Assembly: GCA_029310945.1 (NCBI GenBank)
Contig: JARJFC010000023.1
Location: 1 to 64,000, forward strand
Reading direction: 5' to 3'
From: Leptospira sp. 96542
Lineage (GTDB): Bacteria > Spirochaetota > Leptospiria > Leptospirales > Leptospiraceae
DNA: 64,000 nucleotides
Of the stretch, positions 1 to 7,474 are shown piece by piece. The stretch's first letter is position 1. The number at the start of each line of letters is the position of its first letter. Position numbers and translations under genes: made by a program. The notes under the pieces were generated by a model. That model worked only from the letters and a program-made list of their open reading frames with translations, ran no database searches and was not told the origin of the DNA.

Positions 1-51
1 TAGAAAGTTATACCCAAACTGGAAATTTAGTGGTAATCGTGCCATCATCAT
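1..51 (-). CDS. possible 5' end of a gene running off the left edge
   Basis: On the minus strand three consecutive ATG codons (51, 48, 45) follow an AAGGGGG sequence that could serve as a ribosome binding site, best placed for the ATG at 45. The frame stays open for 17 codons to the window edge. The piece is too short to identify and may be chance; only the next upstream sequence could settle it. Confidence 0.22.
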   Translation of the reverse strand, partial: MMMARLPLNFQFGYNFL

Positions 52-257
52 CCCCCTTAAAGGGAAACTAGCAAAAACAAAATTTAAAAATTGTTTCAGT
101 GCAGCACTATTATATCACCAAAAAAAACGAAATTTGTCAGAAAAAATATGACTTCAGGAACAAACATCATATTCATTTTTAAATATTATTATTTTCTTTC
201 ATATCGTAAGAGAAAAATTCATAGATTCATCCACAGCGTCTAGTTCGATAGGAAACG

Positions 258-1598
258 ATGCATACTGTTACTTTCCTTGAAGCAAATAAACATATTTTAA
301 ATACCAAAAATCCTGGTGAAACCATACTCGAAACTGCAATGGAAAACCAATTTCCTCTATACCATTTGTGTGGAGGGAATGCGCGTTGCACAACTTGCCG
401 TGTTTTCGTTGTGGATGGACTAAAGAACTTAAGCGAAAGAAATGAACGGGAACAGAATGTTGCAACTAGAAAAGGCTGGAAGGATCAAATTCGTTTGGCA
501 TGCCAAACAGAAATTTATGGAAATATCGAAATCCAAAGAATCATCCAAGATGATCTAGATTTAAAAACAGTAAGGTCTGAAGGGAAAAATTCTAAAACAG
601 GAGAGGAAAGATACGCTGTAATTCTATTTCTCGACATAAAGGGTTTCACTTCTTTCACCGAAGCAAGCCTAGCTTATGATGTCGTGTTTGTTTTGAACCG
701 GTTCTTTCAGGAGATGAGTGAACCAATAATCAATAACGGTGGTTATATTGACAAATTCATTGGCGATGGAATTTTAGCTTACTTTTTTCTAGATGCGGAT
801 TCAATCCAATACCCTTCCAATACTGATACCTTAAAGAAAGAAATATACATCCAAAGCATTCGTGCCTGTATGCGAATTTTGGATAAATTAAATTCCTTCA
901 ACGAATACATGAAAGAACGTTTTCATCATACATTTGATATTAGAATTGGCTTACATGCTGGGACAGTGATTTATGGGGATATAGGACACTCAGACCACAG
1001 ATCCCTCACCGTGTTAGGTGATACAGTCAATGTCGCCTCCCGATTAGAGGCTTTAAACAAAAAAACAAATACAAGACTACTCATCTCAGATGAAATTTAT
1101 AATTCAATTTCTGGCGAAATTTCTGTGAATAAAAAAATTATCACTCGGTTGAGGGGTAAATCAGAAAAAATGACTGCTTATTCAGTAATCAATTTTAGGA
1201 AGCGGGATAAAATTTTGGAAGTCCAAAGGTCACTCGATTTGGCCATTCTCAGGAATCCAAATTTTTCTAAAGATATGTATTCTATTATAGAAGTAGCCCG
1301 TCCAGATTTATTCTCTTATTTTAAAGAATCCAATATGAAGTCGCTCGAGGAGAAATTCATTCAAAAAATTTCGCAAGTTATTGAGAAGGTTGGAGATAAA
1401 AAAAATACAAATAATGAGTTAACGGAACTTGGTAAGTTTCACGCTTCCATCGGAATTCCTAAAGCAGAATTCAAAGCTATCATCCCTGTCATTCTAAATG
1501 TATTGGAACAATCTTTAAATCAAAATTGGACAAACGAGTTAAGAGAGGATTGGGAGGAACTATTAAATAGAATCACCGATCAAATGACCAATATTTGA
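258..1598 (+). CDS. class III adenylate/guanylate cyclase with N-terminal 2Fe-2S ferredoxin domain and C-terminal globin-like domain
   Basis: Residues 1-100 form a plant-type 2Fe-2S ferredoxin domain with Cys38, Cys44, Cys47 and Cys82 as cluster ligands. Residues 118-310 are a class III cyclase catalytic domain with metal Asp126 (LDIKGFTSF) and Asp170 (FIGDG) and the VLGDTVNVASRLE stretch, whose Asp255 favours ATP. Residues 325-446 resemble a globin: RPDLFSYF as helix B/C-like, LGKFHASIGI with His395 as candidate proximal haem ligand, and an NWTNELREDWEELL helix H-like end. The likely product is a soluble cytoplasmic cyclase controlled by redox state and possibly by a haem ligand such as O2 or NO. 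Cyclase and ferredoxin are confident; the globin is an inference from pattern. It converges on glnK and shares a terminator with it. Confidence 0.85.
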   Translation: MHTVTFLEANKHILNTKNPGETILETAMENQFPLYHLCGGNARCTTCRVFVVDGLKNLSERNEREQNVATRKGWKDQIRLACQTEIYGNIEIQRIIQDDLDLKTVRSEGKNSKTGEERYAVILFLDIKGFTSFTEASLAYDVVFVLNRFFQEMSEPIINNGGYIDKFIGDGILAYFFLDADSIQYPSNTDTLKKEIYIQSIRACMRILDKLNSFNEYMKERFHHTFDIRIGLHAGTVIYGDIGHSDHRSLTVLGDTVNVASRLEALNKKTNTRLLISDEIYNSISGEISVNKKIITRLRGKSEKMTAYSVINFRKRDKILEVQRSLDLAILRNPNFSKDMYSIIEVARPDLFSYFKESNMKSLEEKFIQKISQVIEKVGDKKNTNNELTELGKFHASIGIPKAEFKAIIPVILNVLEQSLNQNWTNELREDWEELLNRITDQMTNI

Positions 1599-1614
1599 TG
1601 CAAACAAACAATAA

Positions 1615-1649
1615 AAAACGTAAACAAGGAATGTCCCTGTTTACGTTTT
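1615..1649. terminator. bidirectional rho-independent terminator
   Basis: A 12-bp perfect stem (AAAACGTAAACA with TGTTTACGTTTT) continues with three inner pairs to a 3-nt loop. The arms end in A and T runs, so it works in both directions. It lies between the convergent cyclase and glnK genes. Confidence 0.85.
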
Positions 1650-1679
1650 CCGATTTTTCCTTAACAAAAAAGGAAGTTT

Positions 1680-2024
1680 TTAGATAGCGTTTTTGCCTTT
1701 TTCGCCAGTTCGGATTCGAACCACTTCCTCTAAAGGCATAATGAAAATTTTACCGTCTCCGATTTTTCCATCTCCATTTTTTGCTGCTTTCAAAATTGCA
1801 TCAACTGTTGGTTTTACAAACTCGTCATTTACTGCAATTTCTAATCTAACTTTTCTAAGCAAGTTTACAGTGTATTCATGCCCACGGAAAACCTCAGTTT
1901 TACCTTTTTGCTGTCCGTAACCTTGAACGTCTGATACTGTTAGACGGTAGATTTCATTTTTTGTTAATTCCGCTTTTACTTCTTCAAGTTTATGCGGTTG
2001 GATGATTGCAACGATCATTTTCAT
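1680..2024 (-). CDS. glnK: PII nitrogen regulatory protein GlnK
   Basis: At 114 residues this has the usual PII length. It starts MKMIVAIIQPHKLEEVK, carries the T-loop with RGHEYTVN where Tyr51 is the usual uridylylation site, and ends with the GDGKIF(I)MPLEEVVRIRTGE signature. PII trimers sense ATP/ADP and 2-oxoglutarate, and GlnK blocks the AmtB channel under nitrogen sufficiency. It lies 20 bp downstream of amtB on the same strand, so amtB-glnK is a two-gene operon in the reverse of the common glnK-amtB order. Confidence 0.96.
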   Translation of the reverse strand: MKMIVAIIQPHKLEEVKAELTKNEIYRLTVSDVQGYGQQKGKTEVFRGHEYTVNLLRKVRLEIAVNDEFVKPTVDAILKAAKNGDGKIGDGKIFIMPLEEVVRIRTGEKGKNAI

Positions 2025-2044
2025 AATGTTAAACTCCTATTCCC

Positions 2045-3433
2045 TTAACCACGAGCTCTGATATTGAAGTCAGGGTATGCTTCCGCACCATGTTCTCCAA
2101 GGTCAAGACCACTCAATTCTTCTTCTTCACCCACTCGGATTCCACCAGCAAGTTTTAAGATATACCATAATGCGAATGAGATCACGAAAGTGAAAGCCCC
2201 AATTGCAAGGATACCATAAAGTTGAGTTGCGATGGACGGAACATCAACACCTGCAGGAGAATCTGCGTAGCCGAAAATTGCCACTGCCAATGTTCCCCAA
2301 ATACCACAAACTAAGTGTACTGAGGTTGCCCCAACTGGGTCATCAATTTTAATCTTATCAAAGAATAACACGGAAAGAACAACAAGAACCCCAGAAACGG
2401 CACCGATGATGGCTGCAGAAGCTGGACTCACAATCGCACAAGGTGCAGTGATTCCAACAAGACCAGCAAGAGTTCCATTTAAGATCATACCAAGGTCAGG
2501 TTTTTTCAAAATAATCCAAGCAGTTGCAGTTGCAGCCAAGGCTCCAAGAGCAGCAGAAATGTTTGTGGTGACAATAACATGCGCCATAACAGAACCGTCA
2601 CCGACGCCCATCGTTGAACCAGGATTAAATCCAAACCAACCGAGCCATAGAATGAGAGTTCCAAGTGCTGCTGAAGTCATATTGTGTCCAAGAATTGGTT
2701 TAATACGACCATCGGGAAGATATTTACCTTTTCTTGCTCCAAGAACTATGGCACCAGCAAGAGCTGCCCAACCACCTACCGAGTGTACTACGGTTGAACC
2801 TGCGAAGTCATGAAAACCAAGCTCTGCCAACCATCCACCACCCCATACCCAGTGACCAGTGAATGGATACATAACAGCGACCAAAATAAAAGAGAAAATT
2901 AGGAAGGAATGAAACTTGATTCTTTCTGCAACGGCTCCCGATACAATGGTTGCGGCAGTGGCAGCAAATACCAATTGGAAGAAAAATTTTGCAAACAGTG
3001 GAATTCCAGTCCAGTTCATTGAGCTATAAACACCTTGGTATGCATCTCCAAGTGCAGGTGAATTGTCTGCTCCACTTAGGAAAAACAATCCTTCTGATGC
3101 CATAATGGGAGTTCCATCACCAAACATCAAACCCCAACCAATTGCCCAATATGAGAATGTTGCGGCGGCAAAAACGATAAAGTTCTTTGCAAGAATGTTC
3201 ACTGTGTTTTTGGATTGTGCAAAACCAGACTCTACGAGTGCGAAGCCTGCGTTCATAAAGAAAACCAACATACCGGCGACGAGTACCCAAAGGGTATCCA
3301 AACCAACAGTCAGAGTTTCGATTGCTTTTGCTTGTTCAGCCACTGGGTCCACGACCGCTGCAGGTTCATCTGCAAAAAGGATCATCGGAACAACCAGGAG
3401 CAGGAAGGCGAATGTTTTGAAATAATTTTTCAT
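2045..3433 (-). CDS. amtB: ammonium transporter AmtB
   Basis: Amt/MEP/Rh family channel for ammonium uptake in the inner membrane. The protein has a signal peptide (MKNYFKTFAFLLLVVPMILFA), about eleven membrane segments, and Amt signatures such as FMNAGFALVESGFAQ and the two pore histidines in HSVGGWAALAG and SVHLVCGIWG. I chose the ATG at 3433 over the in-frame ATG at 3454 because GGAAAGGA precedes it at a usable distance and the signal peptide then starts cleanly. It is the first gene of the operon with glnK and has a sigma-54-like promoter upstream, consistent with nitrogen control. Confidence 0.95.
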   Translation of the reverse strand: MKNYFKTFAFLLLVVPMILFADEPAAVVDPVAEQAKAIETLTVGLDTLWVLVAGMLVFFMNAGFALVESGFAQSKNTVNILAKNFIVFAAATFSYWAIGWGLMFGDGTPIMASEGLFFLSGADNSPALGDAYQGVYSSMNWTGIPLFAKFFFQLVFAATAATIVSGAVAERIKFHSFLIFSFILVAVMYPFTGHWVWGGGWLAELGFHDFAGSTVVHSVGGWAALAGAIVLGARKGKYLPDGRIKPILGHNMTSAALGTLILWLGWFGFNPGSTMGVGDGSVMAHVIVTTNISAALGALAATATAWIILKKPDLGMILNGTLAGLVGITAPCAIVSPASAAIIGAVSGVLVVLSVLFFDKIKIDDPVGATSVHLVCGIWGTLAVAIFGYADSPAGVDVPSIATQLYGILAIGAFTFVISFALWYILKLAGGIRVGEEEELSGLDLGEHGAEAYPDFNIRARG

Positions 3434-3473
3434 ATTGCCATGTATCCTTTCCATGATTTTTGCTTATAACTTT

Positions 3474-3489
3474 GCAAGATTGGTACCTA
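3474..3489 (-). promoter_or_regulatory. sigma-54-type promoter of amtB-glnK
   Basis: Read on the minus strand the element is AGGTAC-N5-TTGCA, close to the sigma-54 consensus TGGCAC-N5-TTGCA. The invariant GG and GC have the required 10-nt separation. The predicted start site lies near 3464, about 30 nt upstream of the amtB start codon. A sigma-54 promoter is what one expects before amtB-glnK, but this rests on one motif match. Confidence 0.55.
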
Positions 3490-3718
3490 ATTCTCAAAAA
3501 AAAATCGAATGACCTATAAAAAAGTGAAATTGCCTAGAAAGCCTCCATTCTGCCCAAAATTGCAGTCAGTTACTTTTGAGTGTTTCTCACCAGTTCTCTA
3601 ACACGAATAGCATTATGCCTAAAAAATGTACTTTATGGCGCATAATTGACCATTTCTTGTTTTTTTACCTCTTTGTGATTCCGTTTGGCAATCTAAATGT
3701 TTACTGGAAACTCGCCAG

Positions 3719-4693
3719 ATGGATCTGATCGTCAAAAGGAAAGAGGGGCTCTATTGTCAATTAGGTGATTTTTACATTGATCCAAGCCATGCGGTTCCAA
3801 GGGCTCTCATCACACATGGACACTCTGACCACCTCCGGAAAGGTGCAAAAAATTATCTCTGCCATAATGATTCTGTTCCAATCCTCAAATACAGACTAGG
3901 AAAACAGAATGGCATCCAAGGTGTAGGCTATAATGAACCAATACAAATAGGCGATGTCAGTGTGAGTTTTTTTCCAGCAGGCCATATCCTTGGTTCGTCA
4001 CAAATCAGAATCCAATCAAAAAATCAAATTTGGGTTGTTAGTGGGGATTATAAATTGCGTGCAGACAAAACAACAATTCCCTTCGAACCTATCACTTGCG
4101 ATGTATTTATTACAGAATCTACATTTGCATTACCAATATATCGCTGGTTAGATGACGGAATACTATTCAAGAAGATAAATGATTTTTGGCGAGCAAACGC
4201 TAAAGAAGGTATAATTACAATTTTTCTGGCCTACCCTCTTGGAAAAACCCAGAGGTTGTTGTCTGGATTGGATGATTCCATTGGACCGATATTTTTAGAT
4301 GATAATGCTTTCTTTACAACAGAAATCTATGAACATTCAGGAGTTTCTTTTCCGAAATACAAATCAATATCAGATTTCTCTAACCTCAACCGATCGTCCT
4401 GTATCATTATGAGTCCAGGAAAAGAACCACTTGAGATACAATCATTATTTGGTAACTTTAAATCGCGAATGATTTCTGGTTGGACCCAAAATGAGATAAC
4501 AAATCCTCTAGGTCAGATTGGTTTTCCTTTAAGTGACCATGCGGATTGGGATGATTTGAATTTAGCGATTAAACTTTCTAACGCAGATAGGGTCATCGTC
4601 CATCATGGATTTGAAGATAGTTTAGTAACACATTTATCTAAAAATGGAGTGAAGGCCGAAAGTTTTGACAAAATTAGGAATATCTCTCGATGA
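3719..4693 (+). CDS. ligase-associated DNA-damage-response exonuclease (metallo-beta-lactamase fold)
   Basis: This 324-residue protein matches the single-domain MBL/beta-CASP-like exonucleases encoded beside bacterial ATP-dependent DNA ligases. The N-terminal GLYCQLGDFYIDPSHAVPRALITHGHSDHLRKG region contains the HxHxDH metal site, followed by FFPAGHILGSSQ and VVSGDYK, which also bind metal. A late SDHADWDDL carries further conserved residues. It is probably a cytoplasmic nuclease acting on DNA ends. Its stop overlaps the next start by 4 bp (ATGA), so it is translationally coupled to the ligase-like gene, the usual partner of this family. Confidence 0.85.
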   Translation: MDLIVKRKEGLYCQLGDFYIDPSHAVPRALITHGHSDHLRKGAKNYLCHNDSVPILKYRLGKQNGIQGVGYNEPIQIGDVSVSFFPAGHILGSSQIRIQSKNQIWVVSGDYKLRADKTTIPFEPITCDVFITESTFALPIYRWLDDGILFKKINDFWRANAKEGIITIFLAYPLGKTQRLLSGLDDSIGPIFLDDNAFFTTEIYEHSGVSFPKYKSISDFSNLNRSSCIIMSPGKEPLEIQSLFGNFKSRMISGWTQNEITNPLGQIGFPLSDHADWDDLNLAIKLSNADRVIVHHGFEDSLVTHLSKNGVKAESFDKIRNISR

Positions 4694-5565
4694 ACAGTTT
4701 TATCAAATTCTTAAATGTTTTAGATTCAAACCAAAATAATCTTCAAAATTTATTAGATGATTACCTCAGTTCGAAGAACGATAACGATCGCTATTGGACA
4801 GAAAAATTTCTGCTAGATGAGAAGATTGTACAAATTCCGATACGAGTTATTAAAAAAAGTATTCAGCGGATATTAGGAATTGAAGAAAATACAATCGAGA
4901 AATGTAAAAAATTAGTTGGGAACTATTCAACGACATTCGCACTTTTATCAAAAAATTATACAAACAAAACACCAAACCTTACTGAGTTTTTTGAACAGTA
5001 TATATTAAAATTGAACCCCATGGATGAAAACTTAGTTTATCTAACGACAAAAACAGTTTTAGAAAATTTAGACCCTATATTCCAAGAATTTTACTTCAGA
5101 TCCATTTCCCGTGAAAAAAACACAAATTTACGGCCAAAAATCAAACAATTTCTCAAAATTTATTTCCAAAACGATCAAAACGAACTTTTACCAACAAACA
5201 AGAATAACCATATAACATACCTAAGCTTAGGTTCGATCTCAAGGACCAAGGATATTTGGGAATGCGGATTTTATGCAAAGGATGGTCAAGGTTGGGCAAA
5301 GGTTGCCGAAACAAACCAATTTCTTTCTCAACCCATTTGGGAAAATATCCTAGATTTTGCTTGCGGAAATTCATACACAAAATATGGTTCAACTTTTATT
5401 TTGGAACCTAAACTTGTTTGTGAAATTTTTTTTGAAACAATCATCGAATCAAAAAGAAGAAAGGCTGGGTTTTTCCTCCATAATGCTAAAATTGCCGACG
5501 TAACAAACTTTGATTTATCCAAGGTTACTGATTTCAATTCTTTAAAATCTAAATACGTTATATGA
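4690..5565 (+). CDS. ATP-dependent DNA-ligase-like protein lacking the adenylation domain
   Basis: The N-terminal ~95 residues follow the DNA-binding domain of LigB/LigD-neighbour type ATP ligases: MNSFIKFLNVLDSNQ, a tyrosine/tryptophan helix, then VGNYSTTFALL. The C-terminal ~110 residues follow the ligase OB domain: LGSISRTKDIWECGFYAKD, GQGWAKVAETNQFL, and an ending like the FELAFEGI...SPRHKSG segment (KLVCEIFFETIIESKRRKAG). The nucleotidyltransferase domain between them, with its KxDG motif, is missing. At 291 residues it is roughly half the length of the family. It therefore cannot be a ligase by the normal mechanism and may be a DNA-binding cofactor of the neighbouring nuclease. The frame is intact, with no frameshift, and is flanked by 4-bp overlaps on both sides. 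Confidence 0.72.
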   Translation: MNSFIKFLNVLDSNQNNLQNLLDDYLSSKNDNDRYWTEKFLLDEKIVQIPIRVIKKSIQRILGIEENTIEKCKKLVGNYSTTFALLSKNYTNKTPNLTEFFEQYILKLNPMDENLVYLTTKTVLENLDPIFQEFYFRSISREKNTNLRPKIKQFLKIYFQNDQNELLPTNKNNHITYLSLGSISRTKDIWECGFYAKDGQGWAKVAETNQFLSQPIWENILDFACGNSYTKYGSTFILEPKLVCEIFFETIIESKRRKAGFFLHNAKIADVTNFDLSKVTDFNSLKSKYVI

Positions 5566-7076
5566 CCAAAAACAATCTAAGTAACGAGATGTTAAAACAG
5601 AGAATCCGAAAATGTAATGATAAAGATGTACAACTTGCAAAACCAATTGTTCTGTATTGGATGCAAGCCTATAGGAGGTTTGATTCGAACCATGCATTTG
5701 ATTATGCTGTTCATTTAGCAAAAAAATATGACAAAGAACTTGTGGTGTACGAAGGTCTTCGCAAAGACTACCCTTGGAATTCAAAACGAATTCATAAATT
5801 TATTTTGGAGGGTATGTATGAAAACCAAAACCGAGCAGATACACTTGGTATCAATTATTGGCCGTTTGTCGAATCAGAAAAAAATCCTGCAAAACATTTA
5901 CTTAAGAACATTTCACAAAACGTATGTTTAATTGTTACGGATGACTTTCCTTGTTTTATTATTCCTGAACAAACTTCGAAACTTGCCGAAAAAGTAGATT
6001 GTGCAGTTTTTTCTGTGGATGGAAATTCACTCATTCCGTTTTCTCAATACGAAAAAGAAGCGAGTGCAGCGAGAATTTTAAGAATTTGGATTCATAAAAA
6101 AATTCAAAACTTTATTGCAACACCTGCAAAGTTCAAATGGTCAAAAAAAGATTTAGCCAGCCTAAACCGTAATACACTCCCCCCAATGCAGATTGGTTTA
6201 CCAAAAGACCTCACTCAATTTTTGAACAAACAAATCTTCCTGGAATCGGTAATTCCTCACCACAGCACGATAGGAGGGAGAAATGTCGCCTTACAAAAGT
6301 TAAAAATATTCATAACAACAAAACTCAAAGACTATGATAAATCACGATCCAATCCTAATTCTCCATTTTTGACTCCATCGAGCGGGCTTTCTCCCTACAT
6401 CCATTTTGGATTCATTAGTGTTGAAGAAATTTTCTGGACTATCCTGAATGAAATTGATGGCAACTGGAGCCCAGAACGATTATCACATTCCAAACCAGGA
6501 GACAGAGAAAACTTTTACTGTAAAAGTCAGGCAGTAAATATGTTCTTTGATGAACTGATCACTTGGAGGGATATTGGTTATTTATTCTTTTGGAAAAATA
6601 AACCGTTCAGTAAAGATTTAAGCTCATTACCTGATTGGGTGAAAAAAAATTTTGAAAAACACCATACTGATCCAAAAGATTATCTATATGAGCTAAATCA
6701 CTTTGAATCCGCCATTACACACGACCCACTCTGGAATGCAGCTCAAAAAGAATTAATTCATACTGGAACAATGCACAACTATATGCGAATGTTATGGGGT
6801 AAAAAGGTGATTGAATGGTCAAAATCATATGACGATGCCTTCCAAATCCTGGAACACTTAAACAACAAGTATGCATATGATGGTAGAAATCCAAATTCTT
6901 ATACAGGAATTTTATGGTGTTTCGGTTTGTTTGATAGACCTTGGTTTCCGGAGCGAAATGTATTTGGAAATGTTCGCTTTATGTCTTCCGATTCAACAAA
7001 AAAAAAGTTTAAAATGAATTCATATTTGGATTATATTGACTCACTGGACGACCATAATTCCAGATTATTCCCATGA
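5562..7076 (+). CDS. class II deoxyribodipyrimidine photolyase
   Basis: FAD-dependent light-driven repair of cyclobutane pyrimidine dimers. The N-terminal Rossmann domain begins IVLYWMQAYRRFDSNHAFDYA. The C-terminal FAD-binding domain carries class II hallmarks: DELITWRDIGYLFFW, DPLWNAAQKELIHTGTMHNY, MRMLWGKKVIEWS, and LNNKYAYDGRNPNSYTGILW. At 504 residues the length is normal for class II. The start overlaps the ligase-like gene by ATGA and the stop overlaps the clpS-like gene the same way. The setting links dimer reversal with a nuclease and a ligase relative. Confidence 0.93.
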   Translation: MTKNNLSNEMLKQRIRKCNDKDVQLAKPIVLYWMQAYRRFDSNHAFDYAVHLAKKYDKELVVYEGLRKDYPWNSKRIHKFILEGMYENQNRADTLGINYWPFVESEKNPAKHLLKNISQNVCLIVTDDFPCFIIPEQTSKLAEKVDCAVFSVDGNSLIPFSQYEKEASAARILRIWIHKKIQNFIATPAKFKWSKKDLASLNRNTLPPMQIGLPKDLTQFLNKQIFLESVIPHHSTIGGRNVALQKLKIFITTKLKDYDKSRSNPNSPFLTPSSGLSPYIHFGFISVEEIFWTILNEIDGNWSPERLSHSKPGDRENFYCKSQAVNMFFDELITWRDIGYLFFWKNKPFSKDLSSLPDWVKKNFEKHHTDPKDYLYELNHFESAITHDPLWNAAQKELIHTGTMHNYMRMLWGKKVIEWSKSYDDAFQILEHLNNKYAYDGRNPNSYTGILWCFGLFDRPWFPERNVFGNVRFMSSDSTKKKFKMNSYLDYIDSLDDHNSRLFP

Positions 7077-7357
7077 CATTCTCCCAATCTCCATATACGA
7101 AAGAAGAATCCGAAACGAAAGTAGATTCAATTTATTCTTTTTTTGTAATTCTACACAATGATTCAATCAATGACTTCGGTTATGTGGAAGATTGTTTAAT
7201 GAAATTCTGTTTTAAAACAAAAAAGGAAGCAAAACAAATTGCTATGGAAGCACATAATAATGGAAAGGCAATTTGTTTCAATGGATCCTCTGAAGAATGC
7301 GAGACAGTTGCAGAAAAGCTAACCAATTCAAATTTGACAGTGACACTTGGAAAATAA
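7073..7357 (+). CDS. clpS: ClpS-like N-degron adaptor
   Basis: The 94-residue protein has the ClpS core: YSFFVILHNDSINDFGYVEDCL, then KTKKEAKQIAMEAHNNGKAICFNGSSEECETVAEKL. ClpS delivers proteins with bulky hydrophobic N-termini to ClpAP. The Asn and first Asp of the NDD amino-terminus pocket and the pocket His (AHNNG) are kept. The second Asp is Ser, and the residues at the Thr/Met gate positions differ, so specificity may have shifted. It is the last gene of the exonuclease-photolyase operon (4-bp overlap), an unusual place for clpS. A second clpS elsewhere in the genome is possible. Confidence 0.8.
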   Translation: MTFSQSPYTKEESETKVDSIYSFFVILHNDSINDFGYVEDCLMKFCFKTKKEAKQIAMEAHNNGKAICFNGSSEECETVAEKLTNSNLTVTLGK

Positions 7358-7474
7358 ATAGACTTGAATTGAAAACTCCATAAAACCAAATATTTCTAGC
7401 AGACAAAAGTTTATATGCGAAAACAAACAAAAGTAAAAACTAACTTTTACCTTATTCTTTTTTAGCGGTACAGA

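Noticed and set aside
2406..2813. 135-residue plus-strand frame inside amtB
   Set aside because: It runs antisense to the conserved membrane core of AmtB, has no ribosome binding site and shows no domain.
4690..5565. Functional ATP-dependent DNA ligase
   Set aside because: No KxDG or other nucleotidyltransferase motif is present and the length is about half that of the family.
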